Made by a program: the position numbers and the translations under genes
Assembly: GCA_002321855.1 (NCBI GenBank)
Contig: DCMX01000061.1
Location: 553-7,477, forward strand
Reading direction: 5' to 3'
From: Fidelibacterota bacterium UBA1611
GTDB lineage: Bacteria; Fidelibacterota; Marinisomatia; Marinisomatales; UBA1611
Length of the DNA stretch: 6,925 nucleotides
Notes under the pieces: generated by a model
The model's database searches: none
Told to the model about the DNA's origin: nothing
What the model saw: the letters and a program-made list of their open reading frames with translations, nothing else
Shown: piece after piece, positions 1-6,925 of the stretch
How positions within the stretch are numbered: the first letter of the stretch is position 1
Layout: the number at the start of each line of letters is the position of its first letter

Positions 1-251
1 AGAAATACTAAATAATCACCATTAGCTACTTTGGCACCCCGGTTACATCCCCCGGCGTACCCATAGTTCTTATCATTTTGAACCAGTATAATATCTGAAT
101 GATCTCTCTTTATCCATTCGACGCTATTATCAGTTGAAGCGTTATCCACAACAATGATCTCATAATCTGAATATTGTGTCTTTTTTAAGGATTCTAAACA
201 CTCAGATAAAACATCTATCTTGTTCCAGTGGGGAATAATGATACTAACCAT
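1..251 (-). CDS. Family 2 glycosyltransferase, N-terminal part (3' end outside window)
   Basis: The first 83 codons of a GT-A-fold glycosyltransferase of family GT2 are present; the gene runs off the window at base 1. The N-terminus reads MVSIIIPHWNK, the usual first beta strand of the nucleotide-sugar binding fold. It is followed by IIVVDNASTDNSVEW (residues 32-46), whose Asp36 and Asp41 lie where GT2 enzymes contact the nucleotide, and by NYGYAGGCNRG (62-72), typical of the rhamnosyltransferase-like GT2 subgroup. The metal-binding DxD region would follow just beyond the edge. The ATG is fixed by an in-frame TAA immediately before it; a weak GGA (259-261) lies 7 bases upstream. It starts 34 bases after the DUF2723 gene, so it is probably cotranscribed with it. 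The expected role is cytoplasmic transfer of a sugar from a nucleotide donor during surface polysaccharide or glycan assembly. Donor and acceptor cannot be read from this fragment. Confidence 0.93.
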   Translation of the reverse strand, partial: MVSIIIPHWNKIDVLSECLESLKKTQYSDYEIIVVDNASTDNSVEWIKRDHSDIILVQNDKNYGYAGGCNRGAKVANGDYLVF

Positions 252-285
252 TTATCTGTCCGCAGGCACGGAGACCTGATTTTGG

Positions 286-3234
286 TTAGCCGCTATCGCG
301 GACCTCATCCAAAAGATTTTTGGCGTTCTTATCATTGGGATAGCGTTCGACCCAATCATTAAGAACACTCTCTGCTTCAAGATCGAGGCCTGCAACCCTG
401 TATATATAAACCAAAGATGAAACAATATCTGGATAAGCTTGCTGCCATTTTTTCCACTGGTTAGTGGAAACAGTTTTTTGGCCAAATCCCTTAACCTTTA
501 TCATACTCTCTAATTGAAGGAATTCACTTTGTAGGTTTTCTAATATGCTCAATGCCTTAGATGTATCACTCAATTGCTTATAATAGACATTAGCATATTC
601 GACCCTATTCCCCGGACGACCTATAGGTGTAGATGTCAATTCATCCATTATCTGTTTCATGGTCTCTTTACGGTCCAGGTCACCATATAATCTTGCTACC
701 TGATAATGAAGATCTTCAGCGGTTACCATAATAGTAGATTCTGGAATGTTTATTCGCATTTGGTCTAGGACAAGCAATGTCTTTTCCCGAAGATCATTTA
801 AGACACCTTCGTTAGAGTCTTTTTTTCTTGTTTCTTTTTGATGGTCCAGATAATAGGTGACAGCAAGTTGCATGTAAGCACTACGGTAATTTTGTAGCAG
901 GCGGATTATTTGATCATTGAAATAGACTTCATCATTCCCAAGATTGCGAAACATATAGCCTGGTTGATACTCACGGGACCAGTTAAGATAACCCAGATCC
1001 TCTTCACGATTGAAATTCTTGGGGGAAAATTCTTTTGACCATTCATCTGGCCCGACGGATGTCATTAAATTAGTATACATTTTTTCTGCATCAACTGCCC
1101 TGGTCTTATGGCTCTTCAATTGAAACGTGAGCCCCTGCATATCCAAATAATTATCAAGCCCGATACGGTTTGACTGCGAGACCGTTACAGCAAAATAAAT
1201 GGGTACACGCCATTTAGCATCATTAATAATGCGCAGGACCATCATATCTTGGACCCTTAGCGCTTGTCCCGCAAACGTTGGTTTGATATTCCATTCTATG
1301 AATCCATCAGGATTTTCCGGATCATTTGGAGCGGAAACTCTCACTTTTTGTTCCTCCCATCTCTGAAGATTGGAAGTTATTTTATCTATGAACTCATGTG
1401 ATAGCCGAATATAGCTTGTGCTATCGGGGCGTGATCCAGCAAGCTGTTTGATATACCATGCAGTATTTAGTAGGCTCAGATTCACCACAGCTACATCCTT
1501 CCGGATCTCTTCCACTTCTTGGAGATACCATAGCGGGAATGTGTCATTATCACCATTTGTGAATAGAACCCCATTTGGGCCTACGGACTGTAGAATATTA
1601 TAGCTGTAATCCCAGGCAACATAATTCCCTGAACGATCATGAGAATGGTAGTTCGAACTTAAAATGACTCCTGGAATAAACAGTATCTGAAGAATTAGAG
1701 CGACCGCAACCAGGCGGTTAGCTAACTCTTTCTGCTGAATCCACATTTGAATTCTTTCTCCTATCATTGCCGTACCAACACCGATCCATACAGAAAAGGC
1801 AAGAAAGCTACCCACATAAGAATAATCTCTCTCCCTGGGCTGGGGGTCATCCTGATTCAAATAAATGATCACAGCATAGCCAGTGAGAACAAATAATGAT
1901 AAAACAGAAAGGGCCATTCGCTGGTCTCGATAACTATGATAGATCATACCGAAAAAGCCAAGAAACAGTGCTAATGGCAGACCGAACTGTGTCCAATCAA
2001 CTCCATCCTCTCTACTGTTCGCGCCCATTGATGTGACCCCTGGAGCATTCGTAGGACCACGACCAGCGAACTGCCATAAAAAGTAACGGTTATACATTTT
2101 TCTGATCTGATAATCCCAGAAAAACTCCCACTGTTTACCAGACTCGACCCCCATATACTCTTTTCGCTGTTTAAAAGTATAAGCTCGGTTTGGCCCTTTA
2201 GGATATCCTACCATCTCATGGATCGGCTTTAGTCCCTTGAATCGTCTTGGGAACTGTCCTACACTACCATATTGTTCCCGCTCGAGATAAGAGATCATTG
2301 CTTCTACTGTTTCCGGGTCATTTTCATCTATGGTAGGGTCCTGGTTAGAACGAATATAAATGAGAGTATACGTGGAGTATCCTATCAATATTAGCACAAC
2401 AGAAGTGAGAGCCACGCTGGCTATATGGTTCTTATTCATAATTGACCATACCATACCAGCGAAAACTGCTACAACTAATAATGCAGTACCGGTCACACCT
2501 ATTTGTCCAGCAGCCATTTTAGGTAGACCCTTGATAATTCCATTATGGATGATGAAAAACACTATAGCTGTGAGACCCACTAAGACTCCAAAAGAGGACC
2601 ATTCAAATCTATATTTTCGAAAATATATTATAAGAGCAATGAAAGGAAGTGTTAACAGGTTCAATAGGTGCAGTCCGGTAGCAAGTCCCATTATATAGGC
2701 TATGATCAAAATATAGCGTTCATGGTCTTTACCATCTGCCTTTTCGCTCCACAGAAGGATCAACCAGACCACTATCGCAGTAAAAAACGTACTGAAAGCA
2801 TACACTTCCGCTTCTACGGCATTGAACCAATGGCTATCAGTAAATGCAAAGGTCAGCGCACCCATAGCCGCACCACCAAAACCTACCAAACCATCGCCAA
2901 TGGTGTTGATCTGTCCGCGCCAGTGGGTTACCACTTTCACAATAATAAGATATAGTAGCATTACCGCTATTGCACTGACCAAGGGAGATATAACATTTAC
3001 CCGGAAGGCTATATCCTCATTGATCGGGAGCATTGAAAAAATACGCCCTAAAAGAAGGAAAAAGGGACTACCTGGTGGATGCGGTACTCCTAATGTATGT
3101 GAAACAGCTATGAATTCTCCACAGTCCCAATAGGATACGGTGGCAGCCATTGTATCAAAATAAATAATGAATGAAAAAATAAAAAGAGATCCCGCGAGCA
3201 TACGATGAAGGCGGATATAATCAGCTTGGATCAT
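286..3234 (-). CDS. DUF2723 (TMEM260-like) polytopic membrane glycosyltransferase
   Basis: A 982-residue integral membrane protein of the DUF2723 family. The family signature is at the N-terminus: WDCGEF (residues 36-41) after the first membrane helix, then HPPGSP (52-57). The acidic residues of this first outer loop are in the position expected for the catalytic acid of GT-C enzymes. About 12-13 hydrophobic segments follow (roughly 13-28, 78-103, 115-130, 145-162, 172-206, 213-230, 247-266, 272-293, 416-434, 440-458, 473-491, 506-527). A second signature, RERDYSYVGSF, is at 467-477, and NGDNDTFPLWYLQEVEE at 560-576 opens a soluble region of about 450 residues. Residues 780-982 look helical and TPR-like. 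Human TMEM260, a family member, is a protein O-mannosyltransferase; by inference this protein transfers sugar from a lipid carrier to exported proteins or glycans. The start is the first of two in-frame ATGs (the other is codon 12). It lies three bases after the DUF1844 stop, with a distant GGAG (3249-3252), suggesting translational coupling. Confidence 0.94.
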   Translation of the reverse strand: MIQADYIRLHRMLAGSLFIFSFIIYFDTMAATVSYWDCGEFIAVSHTLGVPHPPGSPFFLLLGRIFSMLPINEDIAFRVNVISPLVSAIAVMLLYLIIVKVVTHWRGQINTIGDGLVGFGGAAMGALTFAFTDSHWFNAVEAEVYAFSTFFTAIVVWLILLWSEKADGKDHERYILIIAYIMGLATGLHLLNLLTLPFIALIIYFRKYRFEWSSFGVLVGLTAIVFFIIHNGIIKGLPKMAAGQIGVTGTALLVVAVFAGMVWSIMNKNHIASVALTSVVLILIGYSTYTLIYIRSNQDPTIDENDPETVEAMISYLEREQYGSVGQFPRRFKGLKPIHEMVGYPKGPNRAYTFKQRKEYMGVESGKQWEFFWDYQIRKMYNRYFLWQFAGRGPTNAPGVTSMGANSREDGVDWTQFGLPLALFLGFFGMIYHSYRDQRMALSVLSLFVLTGYAVIIYLNQDDPQPRERDYSYVGSFLAFSVWIGVGTAMIGERIQMWIQQKELANRLVAVALILQILFIPGVILSSNYHSHDRSGNYVAWDYSYNILQSVGPNGVLFTNGDNDTFPLWYLQEVEEIRKDVAVVNLSLLNTAWYIKQLAGSRPDSTSYIRLSHEFIDKITSNLQRWEEQKVRVSAPNDPENPDGFIEWNIKPTFAGQALRVQDMMVLRIINDAKWRVPIYFAVTVSQSNRIGLDNYLDMQGLTFQLKSHKTRAVDAEKMYTNLMTSVGPDEWSKEFSPKNFNREEDLGYLNWSREYQPGYMFRNLGNDEVYFNDQIIRLLQNYRSAYMQLAVTYYLDHQKETRKKDSNEGVLNDLREKTLLVLDQMRINIPESTIMVTAEDLHYQVARLYGDLDRKETMKQIMDELTSTPIGRPGNRVEYANVYYKQLSDTSKALSILENLQSEFLQLESMIKVKGFGQKTVSTNQWKKWQQAYPDIVSSLVYIYRVAGLDLEAESVLNDWVERYPNDKNAKNLLDEVRDSG

Positions 3235-3237
3235 AAG

Positions 3238-3576
3238 TTATTCTTCTTCTCCAGAAGTGTCACCAGATAATTCTTCTGTCTCATGTGCTGGTTCTCCTGA
3301 TTCGTCTTGTTTCTTTTTCTCTTCGATGTAATTGATCTTCAGCTCACTAACGGTATTGATCAACACTTGTTCCTCATACTCTGTCAGGTTGCCCTCCATT
3401 TTCGTCTGCATCATGTCCAAGAGGTCAATATAAAATGATGCTTGCTTTAGATTACGTTCCAATTTATCTGTCAAAGGATTTTTTACCTTGCCCAGAGCCA
3501 CCCAGGCACTGGACTGAAAGGTACCGACCAAGTACATAAAAAGTTCTCCTTCTTTTGTAGGCGTTCCCTGAGACAT
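3238..3576 (-). CDS. DUF1844 family small cytoplasmic protein
   Basis: A 112-residue protein matching the DUF1844 family over residues 11-85. Its hallmarks are FMYLVGTFQSSAWVALGKV (13-31), then NPLTDKLERNLKQASFYIDLLDMM (33-56) and GNLTEYEEQVL (61-71), with a typical ID.L..M..K..GNLT..E pattern. No signal peptide or convincing membrane helix is present, so it is probably cytoplasmic and mostly helical. After the domain, residues 86-112 form a charged, strongly acidic tail ending in EEE, likely disordered. The family has no established biochemical function that I know of. The start is well supported: AAGGA lies 9 bases upstream of the ATG and an in-frame TAA precedes it by four codons. It is the first gene of the apparent DUF1844-DUF2723-GT2 operon and ends three bases before the DUF2723 start codon in the same frame. 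A role with the membrane glycosyltransferase is inferred only from this linkage. Confidence 0.92.
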   Translation of the reverse strand: MSQGTPTKEGELFMYLVGTFQSSAWVALGKVKNPLTDKLERNLKQASFYIDLLDMMQTKMEGNLTEYEEQVLINTVSELKINYIEEKKKQDESGEPAHETEELSGDTSGEEE

Positions 3577-3585
3577 ATGTATAAT

Positions 3586-3590
3586 TCCTT
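3586..3590 (-). promoter_or_regulatory. Ribosome binding site of the DUF1844 gene
   Basis: The minus strand reads AAGGA followed by 9 bases and the ATG at 3576. This is the clearest Shine-Dalgarno sequence in the window. With the in-frame TAA four codons upstream, it fixes the DUF1844 start. Confidence 0.7.
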
Positions 3591-3622
3591 AAATTATTTC
3601 CCCATGCGAATTAGAGCCGCGG

Positions 3623-3651
3623 AATTTACTTTAGAGCGTTTAGAGACAAAA
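3623..3651 (-). promoter_or_regulatory. Possible promoter for the DUF1844-DUF2723-GT2 operon
   Basis: The 89-base gap between recG and DUF1844 is the only non-coding gap inside the window long enough for a conventional promoter. On the minus strand, TTTTG (3651-3647) is followed 18 bases later by TAAATT (3628-3623). This partly resembles the Bacteroidota promoter pattern (TTTG at -33, TAnnTTTG at -7), but the downstream element matches only partly. Read as a sigma-70 promoter, TTGTCT to TAAATT has a spacer of 15, which is short. The gap also lacks a convincing recG terminator hairpin, so transcription could simply read through from recG. This is a tentative call. Confidence 0.22.
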
Positions 3652-3665
3652 CGAGTAATAATGAT

Positions 3666-5747
3666 CTAGGATATTTTAACCATGTCCAATCTATCTTTAT
3701 AATCATGCAGGAATTGTTTTCGGATTCCAGTGTGCTGATCATGACGGAGGTCCCGGTCTTCTTTAACTAAATCAAAAGCGGCTTTTCTAGCTTCACGTAT
3801 GATGGGACCATCGGTCACCATATTAGCGATCCTATATTGAATAAATCCGCTTTGGCGCATACCAAAATAATCACCTGGACCCCGAAGTTTCAAATCTTCA
3901 TCTGCGATATGAAAACCATCATTCGTTCTCTCCATGATATCCAGTCTTAAACGTGAATTATCTGATTCATTATGGTGTACTAGTATACAATAACCTTTAC
4001 CTGATCCACGGCCCACGCGCCCTCGCAACTGGTGTAATTGGGTCAGGCCGAAGCGTTCCGCATGTTCTACCACTATGACCGTTGCATTAGGAATATCCAC
4101 ACCTACTTCAATCACAGTTGTTGATACTAAGAGATTTATCTCATTTGATTCAAACTTTTTCATGATATTATTTTTTTCATCTGTCTTCATGCGACCGTGA
4201 ACCAGCCCAACATTTAGATCGGCAAATACCTTTTTACTCAGTTTTTGGTATGCTTCCACAGCAGCGGCAAGATCGTTCTTTTCAGACTCTTCCACGAGCG
4301 GATAGATCACCATGCATTGCCTTCCAGCTTTAATTTCATCCGTGATAAATGCAAACACTTTAGGCATACGGATCGGTTCTACGATCTTTGTCACCACAGG
4401 GGTGCGATCGGCCGGCAATTCATCAATAATCGACACGTCCATATCACCTAAATAGGTAATGGCCAAGGTTCTGGGAATAGGAGTAGCGGTCATAGCCATG
4501 AAATGAGGGTTGTATCCTTTATCAAGTAATTTCCCGCGCTGCAAGACCCCGAACCTATGTTGCTCATCCACAATGACCAGACCTAATTCCTTGAACTTGA
4601 CATCATCCTGTATCAGAGCATGAGTACCGATCACAACGGGGATCCTTCCTTTTTCTAAACCATTCAGAATAGATCTGCGTTCACTTTTTTTCATTTTCCC
4701 GGTAAGAAGACAGATAGGAATCTTGACCTTCTTCAATTCTGAAATAAAAGACCTGTAATGCTGATTGGCTAAAATTTCTGTCGGAGCCATAACAGCAGCT
4801 TGAACATTGTTGCCAACCGCTATAACACAAGACAGGATCGCTACAATGGTCTTCCCGGAACCAACATCACCCTGAAGTAGCCGGTTCATTGCCACGGGTT
4901 TCTTCATATCTTCATGGATCTCTTTAAGAACATTCTTCTGTGCTCTGGTCAATTCAAACGGCAATGAGTCAGCTATGTTCCTGAAATAGGGACCTATATC
5001 TGAAAGCGGACATGTCGCTGTTTGTTTCAAACTGTTCTTGCGGAGCGCCATAAGCAATTGTAGAAAAAAATGTTCATCGAATTTCAGCCTGTGGACAGCG
5101 GTTTTTAGTCGATCGATATTCTCTGCGAAGTGGATCTGTTGTAAAGCATCATTCAAAGAAACAATATTATATACTTTTGTAAACGTTTCCGTAAATATAT
5201 CAGGAATATGTTCGATCGAATTCAATACATCACGAACTATTTTCCGAAGGAAACGCTGGTCAATGCCTGCTGACCTAAGTTCATTCGTGAGAGGATAAAG
5301 TGGTATCACCGAGCCTGTACTTAAAGGATCATCATTTTCATCTATTTTATCAAACTCAGGGTGCAGAATGGAGAATCCTTTATACCATTCGATCTTCCCA
5401 TGGACCGCTAAGCGATCACCAATCTTGAATAAACGTTTCACATACCTGACACCATTGAACCATGTCAGCATCAATAGACCTGTTCCATCAGAAATGATCG
5501 CTTGAAATATTTTTCCTCGGCGGATCGGTCTTTCACCGAACGTTTCCACCTGACCAATAATGGAATATGATCTACCACGAACAATATCTTTGATCAGTGT
5601 AACCGTGGTCCGGTCTAAATGTCTTCTAGGAAAATAATAGAGCAGGTCTCGTACGGAATCTATGTTATGATCACTCAGAGTCTCCGCGCGTTTAGAACTC
5701 ACTCCTGATAATACAGAAATATTAGAATCAGGATCAAGTTTAGCCAT
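3666..5747 (-). CDS. recG: ATP-dependent DNA helicase RecG
   Basis: A full-length 693-residue RecG, the same length as the E. coli protein. It is a monomeric double-stranded DNA translocase that remodels stalled replication forks, Holliday junctions, D-loops and R-loops. Residues 10-50 hold the helix-hairpin-helix-like start (VLSGVSSKRAETL) and YFPRRHLDR. An OB-fold wedge domain follows at about 55-155. The two helicase lobes contain Walker A GDVGSGKT (293-300), APTEILANQH (321-330), the DEQH box (394-397), TATPIPRTLA (420-429), STTVIEVGVDIP (542-553) and QLRGRVGRG (573-581). The RecG-specific region RGPGDYFGMRQSG (622-634) lies in the C-terminal part that couples ATP hydrolysis to translocation. 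No catalytic motif is missing. The segment ELPADR (443-448) differs slightly from the more usual PPGR. The ATG is fixed by an in-frame TGA three codons upstream, and the next Met is residue 93, inside the wedge. No clear Shine-Dalgarno is free: a perfect hairpin ends six bases before the start. Confidence 0.99.
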   Translation of the reverse strand: MAKLDPDSNISVLSGVSSKRAETLSDHNIDSVRDLLYYFPRRHLDRTTVTLIKDIVRGRSYSIIGQVETFGERPIRRGKIFQAIISDGTGLLMLTWFNGVRYVKRLFKIGDRLAVHGKIEWYKGFSILHPEFDKIDENDDPLSTGSVIPLYPLTNELRSAGIDQRFLRKIVRDVLNSIEHIPDIFTETFTKVYNIVSLNDALQQIHFAENIDRLKTAVHRLKFDEHFFLQLLMALRKNSLKQTATCPLSDIGPYFRNIADSLPFELTRAQKNVLKEIHEDMKKPVAMNRLLQGDVGSGKTIVAILSCVIAVGNNVQAAVMAPTEILANQHYRSFISELKKVKIPICLLTGKMKKSERRSILNGLEKGRIPVVIGTHALIQDDVKFKELGLVIVDEQHRFGVLQRGKLLDKGYNPHFMAMTATPIPRTLAITYLGDMDVSIIDELPADRTPVVTKIVEPIRMPKVFAFITDEIKAGRQCMVIYPLVEESEKNDLAAAVEAYQKLSKKVFADLNVGLVHGRMKTDEKNNIMKKFESNEINLLVSTTVIEVGVDIPNATVIVVEHAERFGLTQLHQLRGRVGRGSGKGYCILVHHNESDNSRLRLDIMERTNDGFHIADEDLKLRGPGDYFGMRQSGFIQYRIANMVTDGPIIREARKAAFDLVKEDRDLRHDQHTGIRKQFLHDYKDRLDMVKIS

Positions 5748-5753
5748 GGTAAT

Positions 5754-5792
5754 ATCTCAGCGGGCAATATCTTTTAGCAGGCCCGCTGAGAT
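5754..5792 (-). promoter_or_regulatory. Perfect 12-bp hairpin between the DUF4139 gene and recG
   Basis: The arms ATCTCAGCGGGC (5754-5765) and GCCCGCTGAGAT (5781-5792) are exact reverse complements, with a 15-base loop (5766-5780). The hairpin nearly fills the 44-base gap: its first base on the minus strand is the last base of the DUF4139 stop codon, and its other arm ends six bases before the recG ATG. On the minus strand it is followed by ATTACC and the start codon, with no T run, so it is not a classical intrinsic terminator. Because the recG start is fixed, any ribosome binding sequence, such as the GAG in TGAGAT, would sit inside the stem. It may act as an attenuator, an mRNA processing or stability element, or a control on recG translation. 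The structure is certain; its role is inferred. Confidence 0.7.
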
Positions 5793-6925
5793 TATTTCCA
5801 TTCTTTGCGATATGTATAGGTCACATATTTTGTTTTTCCAGGATCTAATATGATCGAAAAATGAATAGTGGAGGCATCCTTTTTCTGATAATCGTGTGAT
5901 TCATTTTTAACCACCCAGTCCCCATTGATATGTTCTACAATTCGGACCCGCACCGGCTCTGAACGAGAATTGGATACCTGCACCTCTATGACAGCTTCTT
6001 CGCTTTTTCGCTGACGATCATAGTTTAATACTTTACGCTTGCCTATAATATCGAAAGCATACCCAGATAATAGTTTAGATGACTGACCCTTGGGCACCTG
6101 CCCTATTCGGTCAGCACCTATAAATTCCAAACCCCCAGTGTTTGAATTAGTATACATCTCTACTTTTCCAGCAGGGAGCGGGATGCCTAAACCATTGGAT
6201 TCAGTATTCTTGATCTCTAATTCTACCTTTAGCGGTTCTTCTTTTTGACGGCGTTCAGAATTTTCGAACACATAGGTTTTGATATATCCGACGGTCAATG
6301 GACCATACATTCTGACCGTGAGATTTTCTTTAGCCTGGAGATCATGTTTGGATTTCATGCTATAGATATGATAATCACCTAACTCTGACTGTTCCATAGC
6401 TGGTTTTGATTCAGTCCGTGCGGCCATACTCATGGCATGATCGGGACGATGACGAATCATTTTTGGTTTATTCAGATTGCCTTCCACTAACTGAACCTGG
6501 GTATTTCTATAATCCAGGTCCGAACCATTTGAGATAATTGCCTCAGCTATCAGTTCACCATTGCTCTGTCCATTCATTACCAACCTGTAAACAGTGCTCC
6601 AAGAAAAATTCGTTGATTTATATACTAATTCTCCATTGACATCCCCAGATCTTTCTGTTTTAATATCCCAAGCAATAAATGGCTTCAAGATAGGATCTTT
6701 TATTTTGTCCTCACTCTCCAGATACTCAATATTCTCATTTTTAAATGTGCGCACTCCGCCTTTATGCTGGATCGTAACGGTCCCGGTTGCTATCTCCAAC
6801 AGTTGTCCTTTAATTACCCGTTCATTTTTAGGTTTAAGATTCACATAGCTACCTTCTTTGTCTACAAAATAATCTATGCTTGAGAACACTTTACTATTAA
6901 ATCTTTGGGACAATATCTGAGCATC
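5792..6925 (-). CDS. DUF4139 family protein, C-terminal part (5' end outside window)
   Basis: An open frame of 377 codons plus stop that continues unbroken to the window edge. The first possible start inside it is a TTG at 6913, with coding-like sequence (DAQI) upstream, so the true start and probable signal peptide lie outside the window. Numbering from the edge, residues 20-72 form a small beta-rich segment (GQLLEIATGTVTIQHKGG), consistent with the part just before the DUF4139 core. The core is marked by ELVYKSTNFSWSTVYRLVMN (99-118) and NTQVQLVEGNLNKP (141-154). It continues with GIPLPAGKVEMY (247-258) and ends with LDPGKTKYVTYTYRKEW, a typical DUF4139 terminus. The protein is mostly beta-strand with no membrane helix in the visible part, and is probably exported, given the family. 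A variable charged, Met-rich segment lies at about 155-190. The molecular function of DUF4139 proteins is not established to my knowledge. The gene ends 44 bases before recG in the same direction. Confidence 0.85.
   Translation of the reverse strand, partial: DAQILSQRFNSKVFSSIDYFVDKEGSYVNLKPKNERVIKGQLLEIATGTVTIQHKGGVRTFKNENIEYLESEDKIKDPILKPFIAWDIKTERSGDVNGELVYKSTNFSWSTVYRLVMNGQSNGELIAEAIISNGSDLDYRNTQVQLVEGNLNKPKMIRHRPDHAMSMAARTESKPAMEQSELGDYHIYSMKSKHDLQAKENLTVRMYGPLTVGYIKTYVFENSERRQKEEPLKVELEIKNTESNGLGIPLPAGKVEMYTNSNTGGLEFIGADRIGQVPKGQSSKLLSGYAFDIIGKRKVLNYDRQRKSEEAVIEVQVSNSRSEPVRVRIVEHINGDWVVKNESHDYQKKDASTIHFSIILDPGKTKYVTYTYRKEWK

Noticed and set aside
259..272. Small hairpin TCCG...CGGA in the gap before the GT2 gene
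   Set aside because: The stem is only four base pairs with a six-base loop and no T run; this is expected by chance and too weak for a terminator.
252..485. Minus-strand open frame of 77 codons overlapping the end of the DUF2723 gene
   Set aside because: It lies in another frame of the same strand inside the well-supported DUF2723 gene, has no family resemblance, and overlaps the real C-terminus.
1418..1603. Plus-strand open frame of 61 codons
   Set aside because: It is antisense to the conserved soluble region of the DUF2723 gene, with no recognisable protein.
2360..3133. Several plus-strand open frames of 95-112 codons (2360-2698, 2668-2955, 2822-3133)
   Set aside because: They are antisense to the hydrophobic helices of the DUF2723 gene, their compositions look like reverse-complement shadows, and no motif is recognisable.
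3609..3628. CCGCGG flanked by AATT sequences after recG, considered as a recG terminator
   Set aside because: The pairing is limited to AATT ends around an interrupted core, with no T tract, so it does not support a terminator call.
4245..5298. Plus-strand open frames of 68 and 86 codons (4245-4451 and 5038-5298)
   Set aside because: Both are antisense to intact recG and show only shadow coding.
6594..6848. Plus-strand open frame of 84 codons
   Set aside because: It is antisense to the DUF4139 gene, whose frame is clearly coding by motif content.
5792..6913. TTG at 6913 as the real start of the DUF4139 gene
   Set aside because: The frame stays open to the window edge, the protein lacks the family's N-terminal region and signal peptide, and no ribosome binding site can be seen, so truncation by the window is far more likely.

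Overview
The window is a compact, single-direction stretch of bacterial chromosome. Every supported gene is on the minus strand, so transcription runs from the high coordinates to the low ones. In that order they are: the 3' part of a DUF4139-family gene (5792-6925, cut by the window edge), recG (3666-5747), a small DUF1844 gene (3238-3576), a large DUF2723 membrane protein gene (286-3234), and the 5' part of a family 2 glycosyltransferase gene (1-251, cut by the other edge). No RNA genes, mobile elements, CRISPR arrays or phage genes are visible, and no stretch over 100 bases lacks a gene.

The base composition is moderately AT-rich. DUF2723 and DUF4139 proteins are common in the Bacteroidota/FCB group and related lineages, and most starts have weak Shine-Dalgarno sequences. 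Together these suggest an FCB-group bacterium, possibly a Marinimicrobia-like or Ignavibacteria-like lineage. The assignment is tentative because no rRNA or taxon-specific marker is present.

The layout falls into two blocks. The upstream block is DUF4139 then recG, separated by 44 bases that hold a perfect 12-bp inverted repeat ending six bases before the recG start codon. The downstream block is DUF1844, DUF2723 and GT2, separated from recG by 89 bases. DUF1844 and DUF2723 are separated by only three bases and share a reading frame; GT2 starts 34 bases after DUF2723 ends. This block looks like one operon.

Functionally, recG is a housekeeping gene for replication-fork and recombination-intermediate remodelling. 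The downstream block looks like surface glycan or protein glycosylation: DUF2723 proteins are polytopic GT-C-type glycosyltransferases related to the TMEM260 O-mannosyltransferases, and GT2 enzymes build glycans on the cytoplasmic side. The role of the small DUF1844 protein is unknown; its tight linkage to the membrane enzyme is the most interesting functional lead. Most of the window is ordinary core-genome content, and I found no clear sign of a wholly new system.
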